From positions 62,001 through 126,000 of the forward strand of contig NZ_JBNJLT010000002.1 of assembly GCF_050113635.1 (NCBI RefSeq): a DNA stretch of 64,000 nucleotides, read 5' to 3'. Below, piece after piece: positions 23,617 to 32,475 of this stretch. The notes under the pieces were generated by a model. That model saw only the letters and a program-made list of their open reading frames with translations, did no database searches and was not told the origin of the DNA. The position numbers and the translations under genes were made by a program. How positions within the stretch are numbered: the first letter of the stretch is position 1; each line of letters begins with the position of its first letter. The DNA is from Marinimicrobium sp050113635 (GTDB lineage: Bacteria; Pseudomonadota; Gammaproteobacteria; Pseudomonadales; Cellvibrionaceae).

Positions 23617-25335
23617 TCAGGGCGCCGCCCGACAGGCCGGGCCCACTTGCAGTAATCCGCGTCCAAACTGCGCATCGCGCCCCGCCGGCCCCAGATCTTT
23701 TGCCCACCCAGCCAAATCCTCCCCGGCGGCATCGGCGAGCAGCCAGGCGGCCGTGGCAAACGGCACCGCAAAGGAGGTGCCACTGTGGTAGTAGCCTCCG
23801 CGGCTCCCGGACGCCGACCACACATCCACCCCCGGCGCGGCATAATCGACATAGTCGCCCCTGTTGGCCTGGGTATAAAGCTGTTCCAACGCATCGACGG
23901 CGGTGATGGCCAGTACACCCGACTGTGCGGCCGGGTACACCGGCGGGCCGTCAGCACCTTCGTTACCAGCGGCAGCCAGTACCACAATGCCCCGGGAAAG
24001 GACTTGCTGCAACGCTAGCTCCAGTACGGCGTTGTGCTCGCCGCCCAGGCTCACATTAATAGCCCGTACCTGCTCGGTAATCAGCCAGTCCAGCGCCTGC
24101 AAAATGCTGTCGGTGGTGGTTTCCACCTGCTCATCCCGCTGGCGAAAAACGTTAGCTGCCAGTAATTCCACCGCAGGCAGTAAACCCTCGATATCTTCCG
24201 CACCATTGCCGATGAATAGGGCCGCCACGGCCGTACCGTGACCGTCGTCAGCCGAGGTCCCCCGTGTAAAGGTCCGCACTTGAAGTGCCCGCCCTTCCAG
24301 CGCCGGATGCGACGCATCGACGACCGTGTCGATCATGCCGATACGGGCCTGCACCCGACAAACCCAGGGTGCATTCGCCGGCCAGTGAATCAAGGTGCGA
24401 GCATAACGGCGCCGCCCGTTCATCAAATGGTAACGCTGGTTGGTGTCCAGGTTGAGATCGGGATAATCGCGCTGCAGCTCCCTTAACAGTGGCAGCGGGT
24501 TCTCACCTGGCGGCAGCCGAAAGCGGGTCATCACCAGCCCCAACCCCGGCAACTGTTCACGCGACTTGATACGCAGCGAATAGGCACTGAATTGCCGGGC
24601 CACCGTGCGAGCCTCGTCCATATCCAGCGTGGTCAACAACAGTTCATCCGGTTCATACGCAGTGTTACCGGCATGCGGCGTCACCCCGGACACGACAGGA
24701 TCACGCGATGGACGCTCGGGAGGTTCCGGTGGAGGCGGAGGAAGCGCCTGGCTTATCAAGCTGCCACCACGCTGGATCAAAGGACGAGTGCGGACGGGCT
24801 GCGCAACTGCCGGGCGCTCAACAGGTTCGTCTTTTGCATCAGGTTCCACAGCCGACTCCGACGTCGGAGAGGACACAGACTCTTCACCGGTACTATCTGG
24901 AACCGACTCACTGTTGTCATCTACGGTTTGCTCATCCGTTGATGGGTCGCCCTGTGGTTTTTCTTCCTCAGGTAGAGGTTCTTTGGGTTGATTTTCCCTA
25001 GGCTGACGCGCCTCTGGTTTACGTTTCTCTGATTTAACTTCTTTGGATTTAACTTCTTTGGATTTAACTTCTTCGGATTTGACTTCCTTGCGCTGCCGCT
25101 CGGCGGACTGGCGGCTTTCAGACCGATCGAGCTCGTCCGATGAGACTCGTTCACGAGTCGAGGTCTGACTCCGATCCGGGCGCGGTTCGTTCGGTGCCAC
25201 CTCATCAGACTGTGCAACATTCTCTGTCATTCGCTCCTGAGCCGACACTGGCGCGGGCACGAGCGCGACTGTCAGCCACAGGACCATCAGCCAAGGCCAA
25301 AGAGGAAGCCGTGCACCGGTCACGCCCTGTTTCAT
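23617..25335 (-). CDS. Secreted S8 (subtilisin-like) serine protease with long acidic/basic linker
   Basis: 572 residues from the ATG at 25335, which overlaps the anti-sigma stop (ATGA). A signal peptide (about 1-32, cleaving at SAQ) leads into a 170-residue low-complexity, charged linker with KSKEV repeats, then a Pro-rich stretch. A prodomain-like fold comes at about 229-305 (LGLVMTRFRLPPGENPLPLL) and the S8 catalytic domain after that: Asp336 (RIGMIDTVVD), His366 (DDGHGTAVA), oxyanion Asn458 (AAAGNEG) and Ser521 (SGTSFAVP). All catalytic residues are intact. It is the last gene of a five-gene operon with an ECF sigma factor and its regulator, implying a signalling or surface-processing role rather than simple nutrition. 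Confidence 0.88.
   Translation of the reverse strand: MKQGVTGARLPLWPWLMVLWLTVALVPAPVSAQERMTENVAQSDEVAPNEPRPDRSQTSTRERVSSDELDRSESRQSAERQRKEVKSEEVKSKEVKSKEVKSEKRKPEARQPRENQPKEPLPEEEKPQGDPSTDEQTVDDNSESVPDSTGEESVSSPTSESAVEPDAKDEPVERPAVAQPVRTRPLIQRGGSLISQALPPPPPEPPERPSRDPVVSGVTPHAGNTAYEPDELLLTTLDMDEARTVARQFSAYSLRIKSREQLPGLGLVMTRFRLPPGENPLPLLRELQRDYPDLNLDTNQRYHLMNGRRRYARTLIHWPANAPWVCRVQARIGMIDTVVDASHPALEGRALQVRTFTRGTSADDGHGTAVAALFIGNGAEDIEGLLPAVELLAANVFRQRDEQVETTTDSILQALDWLITEQVRAINVSLGGEHNAVLELALQQVLSRGIVVLAAAGNEGADGPPVYPAAQSGVLAITAVDALEQLYTQANRGDYVDYAAPGVDVWSASGSRGGYYHSGTSFAVPFATAAWLLADAAGEDLAGWAKDLGPAGRDAQFGRGLLQVGPACRAAP
25031..25090 (-). repeat. Four 15-base tandem repeats in the protease linker
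   Basis: Units start at 25031, 25046, 25061 and 25076 on the plus strand (GATTTAACTTCTTTG and close variants) and encode KSKEV-type pentapeptides. In-frame expansion or loss would only change linker length. Confidence 0.85.
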
Positions 25336-25916
25336 AGCGCGATGACTTCCGCAACGCCTTGTGATGATTGCAGCCGCTCGCGCACGACTTGTACATCGGC
25401 CCCCTCGGGAAGCTCCAGCGTCCAAATACCCAGTGCGCCGGGGCCGTCCACCAACCGGGCATTCACCGCCTGCAGCATAACCTGCATGTCGGACACCGAC
25501 GTGCTGCCATCGAACACAATCTGCAGACGCGGGCCAGAGATTGTGACTTTGCCGGACGCCGGGGCAAGATTCGTATCACGGACGGCCCTCCACGGATCGC
25601 TGCCAATCAGTAAGCCGGCCTGGATTGCCACCATAACACTGGCAGCCAGAGCCAACGGTTTCCACAAATTAGCACGCCGTCGGACAGGTTGCGGCGCCCG
25701 GTTATGAGCGATATCCCGTTTGAGACGGGCCAGCCCTAGCTCCCCCGGCGGCGTTTCATCGGGCGGGCTTTGCAAGCCCGAACGCAACGCCTTCATAAAG
25801 TCCGCTTCGTGCGCGAGCTTGGGATCGTCTTTCAGCGCTTGCTCCAAGCGCTGACGTTCGGCCTCAGGCAGTCGGCCGTTGGCCCACAGGGGCAATTGTT
25901 CGTCGGTTTTGTTCAC
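25332..25916 (-). CDS. Membrane-bound anti-sigma factor with a protease-prodomain-like outer domain
   Basis: 194 residues starting at a GTG (25916) with GAGG five bases upstream. The cytoplasmic part (1-84) is helical and opens NKTDEQLPLWANGRLPEAER, resembling anti-sigma domains of the zf-HC2/RskA kind but without the Cys/His zinc ligands. One transmembrane helix spans 85-105. The periplasmic end (about 142-194) reads GALGIWTLELPEGADVQVVR followed by ERLQSSQGVAEVIAL, which resembles subtilase prodomains. It sits 47 bases behind the sigma gene and overlaps the protease gene by four bases. The anti-sigma role is inferred from position and topology; the prodomain likeness is my reading, not a search result. 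Confidence 0.7.
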   Translation of the reverse strand: MNKTDEQLPLWANGRLPEAERQRLEQALKDDPKLAHEADFMKALRSGLQSPPDETPPGELGLARLKRDIAHNRAPQPVRRRANLWKPLALAASVMVAIQAGLLIGSDPWRAVRDTNLAPASGKVTISGPRLQIVFDGSTSVSDMQVMLQAVNARLVDGPGALGIWTLELPEGADVQVVRERLQSSQGVAEVIAL

Positions 25917-25963
25917 GATAACCTCAATAGCTTCGCTGACTTCATGGCCTGGCCCTTCACGGC

Positions 25964-26527
25964 TTAAACCTTCAAGGACCTGACCAATAGTTGCTGCAAA
26001 CGGTTCTTGGCGTGATGCACACGGGATTTGACCGTACCTTCCGGAACCCCCATCACCGTCGCAATTTCGGCGTAATCCAGTTCTTCAAAAAACACCAGAT
26101 GAATCACCTCCCTGTGAGCGTCGGACAGCTTGCCCAGGCATTCGCGCAACCGCTCGGCATCCTGTACGGCAGACAACGCCTTTTCCAGATCCGCGCTTTC
26201 AGATTCATCTTCCAGTGTTTCATCCACCTCGGTAAATACGCGGCTGCCCTGTCGACGCCAGTGATTCAACACTTTGTGGTGCGCGATGCCCAACATCCAG
26301 GTCGTCACTTTGGAGCGACCGGCAAACCGTGCCGCCCCGCGCCATACATCCAACATCACATCATTGAGTAAGTCGGCGGCGGTGGCCGAATCGTTCAAGC
26401 GCGTCACTAAATAGCGGTACACCCGGGATTCATGGCGACGATAAAATTCGCCGAGTGCATCCATATCTTCTCCCGCCATGGCGTGCAGCAATTGCTCGTC
26501 ACTGGCTTTGTCCAAACTCAAAATCAT
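25964..26527 (-). CDS. ECF-type RNA polymerase sigma factor
   Basis: 187 residues. Region 2 includes FYRRHESRVYRYLVTRLNDS and DLLNDVMLDVWRGAARFAG with TWMLGIAHHKVLNHWRR (regions 2.3-2.4). Region 4 has LSDAHREVIHLVFFEELDYA and EIATVMGVPEGTVKSRVHHA, a clear helix-turn-helix for the -35 element. The linker between them is acidic (TEVDETLEDESESADLEKAL). Its start overlaps the stop of the 405-residue protein gene by four bases (ATGA), and the anti-sigma gene follows. It should direct transcription of this operon and perhaps other envelope genes; I could not identify its promoter motif. Confidence 0.93.
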   Translation of the reverse strand: MILSLDKASDEQLLHAMAGEDMDALGEFYRRHESRVYRYLVTRLNDSATAADLLNDVMLDVWRGAARFAGRSKVTTWMLGIAHHKVLNHWRRQGSRVFTEVDETLEDESESADLEKALSAVQDAERLRECLGKLSDAHREVIHLVFFEELDYAEIATVMGVPEGTVKSRVHHAKNRLQQLLVRSLKV

Positions 26528-27741
26528 GGCGCCTCCGATGTCACGCCAGCGTTCAATGAAGCAACGGCACTGGCGGCCACCACCTGCCCGTCAACGTCCA
26601 CCGCGATAACTCGCCACCAATAAGGCGTCACGCCATCCATACGGTTCAGTACCGAGGCCGACGCGCGCGTTTGTTGAGTGTCGCCACCGAGCATCATGCC
26701 ACTGACCGGTTGCACTGCCAGTTCTACCGGCTCGCCCTCTGTCACGTCCTGCCGTTCCGGGCGACGGTCATAAAATGCCAGTTGATAGGCAAACGCGCCG
26801 GGGTGACGCTGCCACTGGAAGACCGTATGACTATCCAGCGTCTCCCCCGAGGCGGGAGAGACCAACGGGAGGCGAGCTACCTGTTCGGGGGTTTGCGCCT
26901 CGCCGCCCACCTGATAACGCAATACCGGCACGGGCTGTTGAATGACCGGCTCGATCAACCGCAAACGCACCAGGTACAAACCGCGTTCACGGCTGGGCAA
27001 TACCGGGCTTTCCAGAGTGGACTCCTGCCCTGCTCCCAGATACTGGCGCACGGGTGCCAATGGCCGAAACACCGGATTACCTCGCGTGGTGGCGGGCGTG
27101 GCGACTTCCCAGACGGCGTTAATGCGACCGACGCGGTCATAGCGCAACAGCGCCTGCGCGCGCAGCAATTCACCGGGGGCGATGCTCGATACGTTATTGC
27201 CATCGTCGAAACGCAGTGCCAGCCGACTCAACAGCACGCCATCGCCCGGGTCCTCCGCACCTTCGCGCAGCGAGCGGGCAGCATTCGGCGAGGGCCGGGC
27301 CAGACGAATGGTTTGCACCCCGGTCACCATTTGCTCACGCACAAAAAAGCGTCGCACGAATTGAAAAGAGACAGCGCCGCTTTGCGCCACCCGCCGACTC
27401 AATTCACCGGGAATCTGCAAGGTTTCGGTCACCGTAAAAGGGCCGCCCATCGTTGTATCGGGCAGTGTCTCCACCAGAGGCCGGTTGAGTGGATACAGCG
27501 GCTCGCCACGGTCGCCACCGAGCGAATAAAATCCGGTTTCCGAAATCAATCGGCGGCGCCACTCTCCCTCAACACGCCCCCGCCATTGCACTGTTACCAC
27601 GGTATCTTGTCCCGGGGTGACCGTTTGATTGACGGTGCAGTTCATGGCGGGAGAGCATATTTCCGCGTTTTGTGCCTGGCTTGCCCCCGACCACAAGAGC
27701 GCGATCAGGATCAGTCCGACTCGCCATTGTTGTCGCTTCAT
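26524..27741 (-). CDS. Exported protein of unknown family in the sigma/protease operon
   Basis: 405 residues. A signal peptide (MKRQQWRVGLILIALLWSGA, cleavage near SQA-QNA) is followed by a mostly beta protein. The mature start has three cysteines (AEICSPAMNCTVNQTVTPG), then TVVTVQWRGRVEGEWRRRLI, and late FQWQRHPGAFAYQLAFYDRR and PYWWRVIAVDVDGQVVAASA, which look like fibronectin/Ig-type strands. No catalytic motif is recognised. It overlaps both neighbours by four bases (outer-membrane-type gene upstream, sigma gene downstream), so its product is made together with them. A periplasmic or surface partner of the barrel protein is a reasonable guess. Confidence 0.75.
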   Translation of the reverse strand: MKRQQWRVGLILIALLWSGASQAQNAEICSPAMNCTVNQTVTPGQDTVVTVQWRGRVEGEWRRRLISETGFYSLGGDRGEPLYPLNRPLVETLPDTTMGGPFTVTETLQIPGELSRRVAQSGAVSFQFVRRFFVREQMVTGVQTIRLARPSPNAARSLREGAEDPGDGVLLSRLALRFDDGNNVSSIAPGELLRAQALLRYDRVGRINAVWEVATPATTRGNPVFRPLAPVRQYLGAGQESTLESPVLPSRERGLYLVRLRLIEPVIQQPVPVLRYQVGGEAQTPEQVARLPLVSPASGETLDSHTVFQWQRHPGAFAYQLAFYDRRPERQDVTEGEPVELAVQPVSGMMLGGDTQQTRASASVLNRMDGVTPYWWRVIAVDVDGQVVAASAVASLNAGVTSEAP

Positions 27742-29849
27742 AGCGTACCTCCTGGAAGCGTTATCGGCCGAAGCGTTCTCAACTCAATAAACACCTGGTA
27801 ACCCGGCTCGAATATTGGGCTCGTTAAGTGATCGCGCCAGTCATTGCGGGAAAGAGAAAGCGACAGCTGCCAGCCAAAACGGTTGGCCGCCGGCTGGCGA
27901 ATCTGCCACGCCAGTTCCGCACTGAGATAAGTAAACTGATCCGAGCGCGGCCGGAAAGGATCGTCCCGCGCACTGGTCTGGTTCAGGCCAAGGCTTAAGG
28001 TGCCGGTCAACACGTCGGGAATAAAACCAGCGCCGGCATTCACCGAGTAAAGATGCTGATCCTCTGTGACGTTCGTGCCATCGTAGCGGGTATGCAGCCA
28101 TTGCCACCCGGTACTGATGTAGTAATCGGCATTGAAGTAAAACCCGGTATCGAGCAGCAGCGTATCGGTGCTCGCATCGGGTTGCCATCCGCTGTTGTCA
28201 TTCAGGGAATCGCGCTCGTAACCCAGTGACCACTGCCATTGCGAGCGCGTAAACCCTGCACTGAGATGATAACGACGTGTGGCCAGATCATTGACCCAGT
28301 AACCGGTGGGCGTGTAGTCGTCCTCCAACGTCGAGCCGCTAGCACTCAGCCGATAGCGCGGCTGCCCCAGCCAACCCAGAAAACCTTCCGGATCGCCCTG
28401 GTAACTGGCGCTTACATTCCAGCGATGACTTTCCGATGTCGCGTAATCCGCATCGTCATCGAGATTGTTGTTCTCCACGGCGTAGTAGCCGTCCCACTGC
28501 CAGCGGCGGCGCAACGCCTGAAAGAACACTCGCTCCATACGCTTGTCGGCGGGCGCGTATCGATCCGCGACGCTGCGAAAGTAGGTGCCGATTTTCTTGG
28601 CTTCCAATCCAACCTGCCAGTCGGTCTCGTCAGCGGCTGCACGCGGGTCGTACACCAGCAACGCGGACCAGGCACTGTCGCGCTCGGCCTCGAAACCAAA
28701 GCCAGCCCCGTCGAAATCGTATTCGGTTCTGGCATTTTCCAGCCGGAGCCGCCACTGACGCTGGAAAAACTGACCGTCCATCACCACATTCCAGGCCGAC
28801 CCTTCCTGAGCGGGGCCGCGCTGTGCATCGGGGGGAGCTAACGAGCTGTCATCAAAAGAACCCTCATCAACCGCAATAACAAGACTGCCATAGTCCGGCG
28901 CACTGGCTCGCCCCTCAAGGTGGGAGCCCGCGATATACACGCGCGCGTTTTCCCCGCGCAGCGGCCAGAACGATACGGTGCCCCCGCTCAGTTGATCGTC
29001 GGGTTCATCCAGCCCGAGGCGGGCCTCCAGGCCCGGTTGCTGGCGCGCCCCGGCGCGGTACACCGAAAGCGCCGCATCCCAGGGCGTCAGCTGCGCGGAG
29101 GCGGAGATGCCTCGGCGCTCAAAGCCGTCCTGAATGAGGCTCGCTCGCCCCAGGCTCTGATCTCCCAGCGTAACGGCATAGCGTTCATCCAGCGCCGCCC
29201 GCAACGACCAGCGCGTCAGGTCTGCCCGGCGATTTGCCGGAGCAAGCGCTACGTTATCCACTATCATCAGGTCCGCCTGGGTCGCCAACTGCCAGCGCTC
29301 GCCCTGAACCTGGGCGGACATCTGGCCGCTCCCCTGAACCCAGGTGTCATCCTGGCCCCCCGCTTCGCCGTCAGGGCGGGCGGCGAAGCGTTCAGCGATG
29401 GCCAGTTCCACATATCCTTGGGCCTCGGCGCGCGGCGAAGGCGCTTCGGTGCGCACCTCGAAGAGCCAATGCCCCAGCTCCTCCACATCGCCCTCTGCGC
29501 GGTACACCATCAACCGCAATTCATGCCGCCCGGAAGTCAGAGGTCGCACGGGAACGTAAATCAAATGCCGACCGCGCAGGCGCACCATGGCCGTGACATC
29601 CATACCGCCCAGTTCAACGGTCAGTTCACTGGGATTCCGGGCCAGTGCGTCGTCTTCAAGGCGCAGCCGCAACGCCTCTCTGGGCGCCCTGAGGCCCCCT
29701 TTTTCAGGGTGTTCCAGCACAGCAACGCCAGACAGCACGGCAGAAGGCACGGAAGCCGCCCACAGTACGGGGGCCACCAGAACCAGCCCCGACAGGAGCA
29801 TCCAGCGGACAAAGACATTGCTTAGTAATTGAATGGGGGCTGTTGCCAT
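27738..29849 (-). CDS. Large beta-rich outer-membrane-type protein in the sigma/protease operon
   Basis: 703 residues. A signal-like segment (about 17-35, MLLSGLVLVAPVLWAASVPS) precedes an Ig-like domain (about 36-130, VTAMVRLRGRHLIYVPVRPL and SGRHELRLMVYRAE). From about residue 190 on, alternating strands rich in W, Y and R continue to the end (GFTRSQWQWSLGYERDS, AELAWQIRQPAANRFGWQLS), as in large beta-barrels. I do not recognise a family. It is the first gene of the unit, and its stop overlaps the next start by four bases. A promoter should lie in 29850-29950, but no clear hexamers are seen. Confidence 0.7.
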   Translation of the reverse strand: MATAPIQLLSNVFVRWMLLSGLVLVAPVLWAASVPSAVLSGVAVLEHPEKGGLRAPREALRLRLEDDALARNPSELTVELGGMDVTAMVRLRGRHLIYVPVRPLTSGRHELRLMVYRAEGDVEELGHWLFEVRTEAPSPRAEAQGYVELAIAERFAARPDGEAGGQDDTWVQGSGQMSAQVQGERWQLATQADLMIVDNVALAPANRRADLTRWSLRAALDERYAVTLGDQSLGRASLIQDGFERRGISASAQLTPWDAALSVYRAGARQQPGLEARLGLDEPDDQLSGGTVSFWPLRGENARVYIAGSHLEGRASAPDYGSLVIAVDEGSFDDSSLAPPDAQRGPAQEGSAWNVVMDGQFFQRQWRLRLENARTEYDFDGAGFGFEAERDSAWSALLVYDPRAAADETDWQVGLEAKKIGTYFRSVADRYAPADKRMERVFFQALRRRWQWDGYYAVENNNLDDDADYATSESHRWNVSASYQGDPEGFLGWLGQPRYRLSASGSTLEDDYTPTGYWVNDLATRRYHLSAGFTRSQWQWSLGYERDSLNDNSGWQPDASTDTLLLDTGFYFNADYYISTGWQWLHTRYDGTNVTEDQHLYSVNAGAGFIPDVLTGTLSLGLNQTSARDDPFRPRSDQFTYLSAELAWQIRQPAANRFGWQLSLSLSRNDWRDHLTSPIFEPGYQVFIELRTLRPITLPGGTL

Positions 29850-30048
29850 TCCATGCTCGCCTTGCGAGTACCAGTCGACCAGAGTGAGGCGATGCTTGAT
29901 CGCTCTTACGTCAAGGCTTGTGTGTTACCGAGGGTAGGTAACCCCAGGACGACCGGTGGTTCATTTTGTTTTTCTAGGGCCAAATTACACCAAAACCGCC
30001 AGCGCGCCAAACCGTGGCACGTCAATAATCATCCGTTAAAACACCCTG

Positions 30049-30079
30049 TTGACCTTCCAGCGGCGGGAAGGTCTATGCT
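30049..30079 (+). promoter_or_regulatory. CueR-type (MerR family) copper promoter of copA
   Basis: TTGACC (30049-30054) and TATGCT (30074-30079) are separated by 19 bases, the overlong spacer typical of MerR-family promoters. The spacer contains the dyad GACCTTCC (30051-30058) with GGAAGGTC (30066-30073), close to known CueR operators. The copA start is 28 bases past the -10 box. Copper-activated CueR would unwind this spacer; no cueR gene is in the window. Confidence 0.85.
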
Positions 30080-30106
30080 CAGTACATACTCACAGGAGGC
30101 ACCGCT

Positions 30107-32380
30107 ATGGCTGACAACACCACTGTAAATCTACGCATTTCCGGCATGAGCTGCGCCTCGTGTGCAGCGCGGGTAGAAAAAGCCTTATCGGCCGTACCTG
30201 GCGTTACTGAAGCCACTGTGAATTTAACCACGGAAACGGCCCAGGTCAGCGGCGACGTCAACACCGATACGCTGGTACGCGCTGTAGAGGACAGCGGCTA
30301 CGGCGCGCAAACCACTGACAACAATAGCTCGTCAGAAGACAGCGACAGCGCCCGACGGGAAGAGCGCGAGGCAGAACAACGCGCTTTACGCCGGGCCTTT
30401 TTCTGGGCACTCACGCTCACCCTGCCCGTTTTTGTCCTGGAAATGGGCGGGCATTTGGTGCCCGCGCTGCATCACTGGCTGAACGATCTGGTCGGTCGCC
30501 AGTCGCTCTGGCTGCTGCAGTGTGCGCTGACCACTCTCGTGCTGTTCGGCCCTGGTCGACGCTTTTTCCGCGCCGGTGTCCCGGCTCTGTGGCGACTCGC
30601 GCCCGATATGAATTCCCTGGTGGTGGTCGGCACCACCGCAGCCTGGGGGTACTCTCTGGTGGCCACGTTTTCACCCGAAGTGCTGCCGGACAATGCGGTG
30701 AATGTGTATTACGAGGCCGCCGCCGTGATTGTGACCCTGATTTTGCTGGGCCGCTGGATGGAGTCCCGCGCCAAGGGACGCACCAACCAGGCCATTACCC
30801 GTCTGGTGGGCTTGCAGGCCCGGCAGGCGCGAGTAATGCGCAATGGAGAGGAGGTGACGTTATCACTGGACGAGGTGGAAAAAGGCGATACGCTGGTGGT
30901 GCGCCCCGGTGAAAAAATCCCGCTCGATGGCGAGCTGATCGACGGCCACTCTTATGTGGATGAGTCCATGCTGACCGGCGAGCCGCTGCCCGTGGAAAAG
31001 CAGTCGGGTGATACGGTCGTGGGTGGCACTCTGAACCAAAACGGCACCTTTACCTGCCGCGTCACCCATGTGGGACGCGACACCCTGCTCTCCCAGATTA
31101 TCCGGATGGTGGAGAACGCCCAGGGCTCGAAACTGCCCATTCAAACGGTCGTGAACAAGGTCACGCTCTGGTTCGTTCCCGCTGTGATGGGCGCGGCTTT
31201 GCTCACGCTGGTGATCTGGCTGATCGTCGGGCCGGAGCCAGCCCTGACCCACGCGCTGGTGGCGGCGGTGGCCGTGCTGATTATCGCCTGCCCCTGCGCC
31301 ATGGGGCTGGCAACACCGACGTCCATTATGGTGGCCACCGGGCGCGCCGCCGAAATGGGCATTCTGTTTCGCAACGGCGAAGCGCTCCAGGCATTGCGAA
31401 ACATGGACGCCATCGCGTTCGATAAAACCGGCACCCTGACACGGGGAGAGCCGCAACTGACCGATCTGATCACCGCCGAGGGCTACGAACGAAACACGGT
31501 ACTGCGCTGGGCCGCCGCACTGGAACAACGCTCCGAACACCCCATTGCCAGCGCGATTCTGGCCGAAGCCAGAAAGCAGCAACTTTCGCTCCCCGAGGCC
31601 AGCGACTTTAACGCACTGACCGGCTACGGTGTGGAAGCCCAGGTGGACGGTCACTCCGTCGTGATCGGGGCCAGTCGATTGCTGGATAAACACGCCAAAG
31701 GCGGCAACCCGTTCGCCGAACGCGCCGAAGAATGGGCAGCGGAGGGCAAAACGCCGCTGTATGTATTGGTGGACCAGGAACCCGCCGCGCTGATTGCCGT
31801 GGCGGACACGATCAAGGAGTCCACTCCCGACGCTATCGGCTTCCTGCACGACGAAGACTTCCGGGTGGTCATGATGACCGGCGATAACCGCCGCACCGCC
31901 GACGCAGTGGGGCGCCAACTCAACATCGATGAGGTGGTGGCCGACGTGCTGCCCGAAGGCAAGGTCAAGGCGATTAAGGCGCTCCAGCAAGACGGTTTGA
32001 AAGTGGCTTTTGTGGGCGATGGTATTAACGACGCCCCGGCGCTCGCTCAGGCAGACCTTGGCATTGCCATGGGCACCGGAACAGATGTGGCGATTGAAAG
32101 TGCGGACGTGGTGCTGGTGAAGGGTGACCTGCGCGGGGCGGCAAACGCTATTGCCGTTTCACGGGCTGCGCTGCGCAACATCAAACAGAACCTGTTTTGG
32201 GCGTTTGCCTATAACACCGCTTTGATTCCCGTGGCAGCGGGCGCGCTCTACCCCGCTTTCGGTTTGCAGCTCTCGCCCGTTTTCGCCGCTGGAGCCATGG
32301 CGCTGTCGAGCGTTTTCGTGCTCGGCAACGCGTTGCGTTTGAAGCGCCTTCCCGTGGCCGTGGTGAGTAAAGAACCGTAA
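30107..32380 (+). CDS. copA: Copper-exporting P1B-type ATPase
   Basis: 757 residues with one N-terminal heavy-metal domain (GMSCASCAARVEKAL; Cys16, Cys19), eight membrane helices, the transport motif Cys395-Pro-Cys397 (IIACPCAMGLATPTS), the phosphorylation site Asp439 (AFDKTGTLT), the TGES-like actuator loop as LTGEPLPVEK, an HP motif (EQRSEHPIASAIL) and the hinge VGDGINDAPALAQADLGIAM. CPC plus a GMxCxxC domain marks Cu(I) export to the periplasm. The start has AGGAGG six bases upstream. Expression is very probably controlled by copper through the CueR-type promoter just ahead. wrbA follows after 95 bases. Confidence 0.95.
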   Translation: MADNTTVNLRISGMSCASCAARVEKALSAVPGVTEATVNLTTETAQVSGDVNTDTLVRAVEDSGYGAQTTDNNSSSEDSDSARREEREAEQRALRRAFFWALTLTLPVFVLEMGGHLVPALHHWLNDLVGRQSLWLLQCALTTLVLFGPGRRFFRAGVPALWRLAPDMNSLVVVGTTAAWGYSLVATFSPEVLPDNAVNVYYEAAAVIVTLILLGRWMESRAKGRTNQAITRLVGLQARQARVMRNGEEVTLSLDEVEKGDTLVVRPGEKIPLDGELIDGHSYVDESMLTGEPLPVEKQSGDTVVGGTLNQNGTFTCRVTHVGRDTLLSQIIRMVENAQGSKLPIQTVVNKVTLWFVPAVMGAALLTLVIWLIVGPEPALTHALVAAVAVLIIACPCAMGLATPTSIMVATGRAAEMGILFRNGEALQALRNMDAIAFDKTGTLTRGEPQLTDLITAEGYERNTVLRWAAALEQRSEHPIASAILAEARKQQLSLPEASDFNALTGYGVEAQVDGHSVVIGASRLLDKHAKGGNPFAERAEEWAAEGKTPLYVLVDQEPAALIAVADTIKESTPDAIGFLHDEDFRVVMMTGDNRRTADAVGRQLNIDEVVADVLPEGKVKAIKALQQDGLKVAFVGDGINDAPALAQADLGIAMGTGTDVAIESADVVLVKGDLRGAANAIAVSRAALRNIKQNLFWAFAYNTALIPVAAGALYPAFGLQLSPVFAAGAMALSSVFVLGNALRLKRLPVAVVSKEP

Positions 32381-32475
32381 ATCACGGAAGGTGACTCGCC
32401 TGTGCGATGGTCAGAAAGACGCGTACACTTGTAGACCCTTATTACCTGAATCAACAACATAGAAGGAGTTCTCCT

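Noticed and set aside
30863..31990. 375-codon minus-strand frame inside copA
   Set aside because: Shadow of copA, rich in His/Gly/Gln as expected from reversed coding sequence.
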